A stretch of DNA of 30,214 bases from Mesostigma viride (Eukaryota; Streptophyta; Mesostigmatophyceae; Mesostigmatales; Mesostigmataceae): assembly GCA_009746045.1 (NCBI GenBank), contig RPFO01000431.1, forward strand, positions 1-30,214. The letters are read 5' to 3'. This document shows positions 27,346-30,214 of the stretch, in pieces. How positions within the stretch are numbered: the stretch's first letter is position 1; each line of letters opens with the position of its first letter. The translations under genes and the position numbers were made by a program. The notes under the pieces were generated by a model. The model was not told where the DNA came from, did no database searches, and was given only the letters and a program-made list of their open reading frames with translations.

Positions 27346-28187
27346 TAAAAAATTAAATTAAATTATAACATGTCTCCGTTGGGAGATCATGTAGCACATA
27401 TTCCAGGTTGGATGGGTGGTGTGGAGGAAGCCGCGTAATCGAACTAACCTAACTCTAAGCTATATCTAGTCTAGAAAAGCCTATCTACGCTACTCATCAA
27501 AACGGCTCCTCCGTTTGGGGGGAGGCGGCTTGCCCACAGGGGCTGGCGTGTGCGCCTTGACAATCTTCTTCCACCGCGTCTTGTCCTGCATGGCAGTCCA
27601 AAGACGGGAGAGAGAGTGGATGCGGTACTCAAACTGGGCTGGGACCACTAGGTCGTCCAGCAACATCTGGGTATAGGTCATGGCATGTTTCCCTACCTTT
27701 TTAGGAATGTTCTTGGGGCCAGGCCAGGTCAAAATGTGCCGCCCCGGTTGGCCGAGCCGCTGGGGACCGGCCAGCCCAAGGGCGGTGTCGACCTGGCTGG
27801 TGCGAGCAAGATGTCCTACAAATGCTATCCTACGTTGTCTAATCTCGTCCGAAATACGCGGCATACCGTGATACAAAGACTCTAAGGACCTACGCTGAGA
27901 AAACCCGACATTCAGGACCTGTCGGAGCATCCGGGTTACCGTGCCGTCTAGCTTGGCTGCCAGTGTTGCCGTGAGTGTCCACGCCTCGGCGCCATACGTG
28001 AGCACCGTGAGGACGAGGACCTTGAAGAGCATGCGCTTGCAGTGCTCGTCCAGGCCCTTGGAGCGCCAGTAGGTGTTGAGCGAACGGAGCTTGGCCCAGG
28101 AAAGGCCGATGCGGGTGTCCACATCGTCGGCAGTGTCCGGGAGCCAACTCCCCAACAGCTTGAAGCGGTCGCGGAGTGGGACCTCCG
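27346..28187 (-). mobile_element. 5'-truncated RT-type LINE
   Basis: The insertion is flanked by the 11-bp duplication AATCGTACAAT (27335-27345 and 28188-28198), within module R copy 2. From its 3' end the minus strand shows (AATTT)n, hairpin TCTCC-CAAC-GGAGA, GGAATATGTGCTACATGA, a short 3' UTR and the C-terminal coding part. This is the only copy in the window with reverse-transcriptase-associated sequence. Confidence 0.9.
27490..28187 (-). pseudogene. C-terminal part of a non-LTR reverse transcriptase ORF
   Basis: About 230 codons are open: FKLLGSWLPDTADDVDTRIG, LSWAKLRSL, KRMLFKVLVLTVLTYGAEAW, TLT, RRIAFVGHLAR and a basic end RRSRFDE. The LG..L....DI..RI..A...F..L and L..PVLTYG.E.WTLT pattern is typical of the region after the RT domain in many non-LTR retrotransposons. 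The endonuclease and the RT catalytic core (YADD block) were lost by 5' truncation, so it is inactive. The first residues of the open frame come from the target duplication, not from the LINE. Confidence 0.87.
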
Positions 28188-28190
28188 AAT

Positions 28191-28312
28191 CGTACAATAC
28201 TACGACTTAACGCCAACAGAAACTCGCCTCCAAAACTATATATTCATAGATGCACGCCTCTTATATAATTTCAAGGTACCTCTTATTTAATCTCAGCCCC
28301 CGCAGGCCGCAG
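28191..28312 (-). repeat. Repeat module R, copy 2 (inverted, interrupted by the LINE)
   Basis: CGTACAATACTACGACTTAA, CGCCAACAGAAACTCGCCTC, TCAAGGTACCTCTTATTTAA and TCTCAGCCCCCGC are the complement of copy 3. Copies 2 and 3 face each other across about 58 bp. The LINE landed in its left end. Confidence 0.85.
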
Positions 28313-28370
28313 ACTTGTCTTCTCCCGGTCAGGGCTAAGTTTTGCAAAAAACAAGTCCTAAGTCGAAACC

Positions 28371-28520
28371 ATTTTTTCCGCCTGTTAGCAAATTAGCGGA
28401 GGCGGGGGCCGAGATTAATTAAGAGGTACCTTGAAATTAAATAAGAGGCATGCCTCTATCGAGATATATGTATGGAGGCGAGTTTCTATTGGCGTTAATT
28501 TGTAGTATTGTACGACAACT
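28371..28520 (+). repeat. Repeat module R, copy 3
   Basis: ATTTTTTCCGCCTGTTAGCA, GGGGGCCGAGATTAATTAAG, AGGTACCTTGAAATTAAATA, GGCGTTAATTTGTAGTATTG. This is direct relative to copy 1, with a shorter spacer, and inverted relative to copy 2. It may be the terminus of an element that extends to the right. Confidence 0.85.
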
Positions 28521-28614
28521 GTCAAGGGTGACGGCATGTACTGAAATCGCGGATACTTTCTAGATCGATTGCGCATTCGACGGTTAAAAGGCAGAGCTGC
28601 GGTTGAAAGTACTG

Positions 28615-28825
28615 TACGTGGGGGGGGACGGTGTTACAACGGGGGGGGGGACGCATTTATGGGGGGGGGGGGACGGTGTTACAACGGGGGGGGGAACGCA
28701 CTTATGGGGGGGGGGGAACGGTGTTATCGGGGAAATTTGCCAATTATGGACGAAAGAGGTGAGAGGGGAAATGAGTATCAGCGAATCCTTAATGGGGGGA
28801 ACGGTGTTACACCGGGGGGGAGTCG
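28615..28825 (+). repeat. G-tract array with about 46-bp period
   Basis: Runs of 7-12 G alternate with ACGGTGTTACAACG and (A)ACGCATTTATG. Two full units are followed by partial ones (28724-28735 and 28795-28825, ACGGTGTTACACCG). Run lengths are likely unreliable in the assembly. G-quadruplex formation on the plus strand is expected. Confidence 0.85.
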
Positions 28826-29179
28826 CAGTTGTCAGTTTCAAACCGAATATCTATTGGACCGTAGTTCTAGGACATTGTAGATGGCGATTAGTTCGGCACT
28901 TCCGGGCGTCAGGCCCAGTAAGGTCCTGGTGGAGGTTTTGACACCTTGCAATCTACAGAATAGCGGTTACAGGGATATCATTTAATGGAAATGGCCGACA
29001 CGTTGGAAACTGATTGCGGTTACGAACCTTACGTCGTGTGTGATTGGCTGGCTACTAACGGGGCACGAAGACCAAAGGCAGAAGGAGCGGCCACGCGTCA
29101 CGATTCATGTGATTGACAGGATACACGCGACAATAGGTGTGTGAACCAAGGGAACAGAAAGAAACGAAGCCCCGGGACC
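28826..29179. other. 5' region of the coiled-coil gene
   Basis: One short ORF (28985-29116, 43 aa, MEMADTLETDCGYEPYVVCD at its start) lies here, followed by AATAG|GTGTGTG. It could be an upstream ORF or a first exon. No promoter element is clear. Confidence 0.3.
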
Positions 29180-29971
29180 ATGGCGGCGATGAAAAATCTG
29201 GTGCAACAAGACCTCTTCAAGGACCTCGTTGGAAAAGTAAACAAGCAGCGAGTTGATTTAACTAACGCCATCAGGGACAGAAAGCTTAACCTGGACCGTG
29301 CCAACGAAGGAGTACAGGTTCAAACAAAGAATGTCAATGCTGCTAAGGCAAGGTATCACGAACTCAAGGAAAGGGAGGAAAAGCTCTGCGAGGAGAAAGT
29401 GCGAAAGGCGTACGAGACAACAGTAGAGCCCCAACTAAAGACGCTAGAGCGGCTGAAAGTCGCCTTGGGCAAAAAGGAACAACTGTGGGAGGGGGTGGTC
29501 AAACATGCAACAAATGAGGTGCTGTCGACACTTGAGACAATAGGGCCCCTGCTCTCCAACGCAATCAATAAAGGGGCATTGGTGGATAGCGTGGATCTGA
29601 CGGGGTCCCAGGCGGAGGAGGATGAATTGTTGAATTCCGTTTTGTCTGCTGCCGGCAAGCTTGCTGGGGGTGGGTCATCTGTAACCCCATCATCATCAAC
29701 ACAAACGTCCACAAAACAACATGGCCAAGACCAAAACGCCGGCAAGTCGCCCTGGCCTGGCAAGGGGACTAAACGAACCCTCAATTTTGACGAACGCAAT
29801 GAGGAAACGCCTGCACCTGAGCCGTCTCCAGATGACGATCCCGTCCATGACGACCACGCCAGCCCAGCAACCGCCAACGAGGCCGGACCTACTAGTTCAT
29901 CCGCAAGAACGGGACTCGATGGATCCAGCACATGCGAACCTCCAGATTCTGGAGGACGACGTTGTGCCTGA
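29180..29971 (+). CDS. Unrecognised protein with coiled coil and acidic Ser/Pro tail
   Basis: The ATG at 29180 has an excellent context (GACCATGGCGG). The frame is open further upstream but has no earlier ATG near it. Residues 1-130 are highly charged and helical (DLFKDLVGKVNKQRVDLTNA, ARYHELKEREEKLCEEKVRK), compatible with a coiled coil. Residues about 130-185 contain SNAINKGALVDSVDLTGSQA. The rest is low-complexity Ser/Thr/Pro/Asp, with GTKRTLNFDERNEETPAPEP. The frame stops at 29971, but the next ORF overlaps it in the +1 frame and continues the acidic character. The two may be one gene with a frameshift or an intron. I recognise no family. The gene lies next to repeat module R, so it could belong to a mobile element. 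Confidence 0.55.
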   Translation: MAAMKNLVQQDLFKDLVGKVNKQRVDLTNAIRDRKLNLDRANEGVQVQTKNVNAAKARYHELKEREEKLCEEKVRKAYETTVEPQLKTLERLKVALGKKEQLWEGVVKHATNEVLSTLETIGPLLSNAINKGALVDSVDLTGSQAEEDELLNSVLSAAGKLAGGGSSVTPSSSTQTSTKQHGQDQNAGKSPWPGKGTKRTLNFDERNEETPAPEPSPDDDPVHDDHASPATANEAGPTSSSARTGLDGSSTCEPPDSGGRRCA

Positions 29972-30214
29972 GTTAAACTGTGCAACAAGGCAACGGCGGC
30001 GCGGGCGGCATGCTATTTTGGACGATGCCTCCGAGGATGACGATGAAGATAATGTCGACAAGGTCGAATCGGAAGACGAACCAGAAGCAGAGGAAGAAGC
30101 GGATGAAGAAGTGTCAGAGGAGGAGGAAGAGGATGAGGTTGACGAAGAGGATCCCCCTCCACGTTGGGCAAAAAGAGTTAAATTCATAGATGATGAAGCT
30201 GGTGTTTCCGGTGA
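29919..30214 (+). CDS. Acidic ORF overlapping the coiled-coil gene, open to the right edge
   Basis: From an ATG at 29919 the frame reads MDPAHANLQILEDDVVPELN, CATRQRRRGRHAILDDAS and a long Asp/Glu run, then PPPRWAKRVKFIDDEAG to the window end. The frame is also open upstream of this ATG for at least 90 nt. It overlaps the previous ORF by 53 nt in +1. The RRRGRHA and KRVKF basic patches flank the acidic block, a composition common in nuclear or chromatin proteins. This is an inference from composition only. Confidence 0.5.
   Translation, partial: MDPAHANLQILEDDVVPELNCATRQRRRGRHAILDDASEDDDEDNVDKVESEDEPEAEEEADEEVSEEEEEDEVDEEDPPPRWAKRVKFIDDEAGVSG

Noticed and set aside
29141-29179. Start of the coiled-coil protein at 29141
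   Set aside because: That codon is GTG. In a eukaryotic nuclear gene the ATG at 29180 with a strong context is preferred.

Overview
This is nuclear DNA of a photosynthetic green-lineage eukaryote, most likely a green alga. It carries a spliced nuclear psaE gene with a plastid transit peptide, a spliced gene for a thylakoid-lumen TPM-domain protein, and the last two exons of a GPAT9-type acyltransferase. All inferred introns are GT-AG. Most of the window is repeats and transposable elements. I do not commit to a species.

Layout. (1) 1-1691: a minus-strand non-LTR element that carries only an ORF1 gene (copy A), followed by a pure (GGAT)n array and a nest of inverted repeats. (2) 2327-13199: one minus-strand gene of about 10.9 kb, which I assembled from seven small exons by splice phase and protein continuity. 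It encodes a TPM-domain (TLP18.3/Psb32-like) protein with C-terminal membrane segments. Its introns hold a 1344-bp hAT transposon with a perfect 8-bp target duplication, two SINE-like copies, three minisatellites and a 350-bp polypurine tract. The only coding defect is a frame break at a 9-G run in exon 2. (3) 13621-13721: a 101-bp TA-flanked MITE. (4) About 14087-21157: a candidate 7-kb foldback-type element. Its ends are inverted arrays of 43-bp hairpin units that share private variants. Its interior holds the two terminal GPAT9 exons, without the catalytic part, so it looks like a gene-fragment-capturing element. (5) 21556-22488: psaE, intact, three exons, 112 aa. (6) 23108-26416: three retroelements nested in one another, resolved by target duplications. 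(7) 26484-28530: fragments of the same families, a 5'-truncated reverse-transcriptase LINE (11-bp target duplication), and a repeat module present three times, once inverted. (8) 28615-30214: a G-tract array and an unrecognised coiled-coil gene that continues in another frame as a very acidic ORF off the right edge.

How the parts relate. The two complete host genes both serve the thylakoid: PsaE in photosystem I, and the TPM protein probably in the lumen, where relatives act in photosystem II maintenance. The retroelements form a system. An RT-encoding LINE, an ORF1-only element and a third body all end in the same roughly 30-nt 3' tail. That tail contains a 5-bp hairpin whose first base pair covaries (C-G, U-A, A-U), followed by an AT-rich microsatellite. 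This points to 3'-hairpin recognition by a shared reverse transcriptase and to trans-mobilisation of the ORF1-only family.
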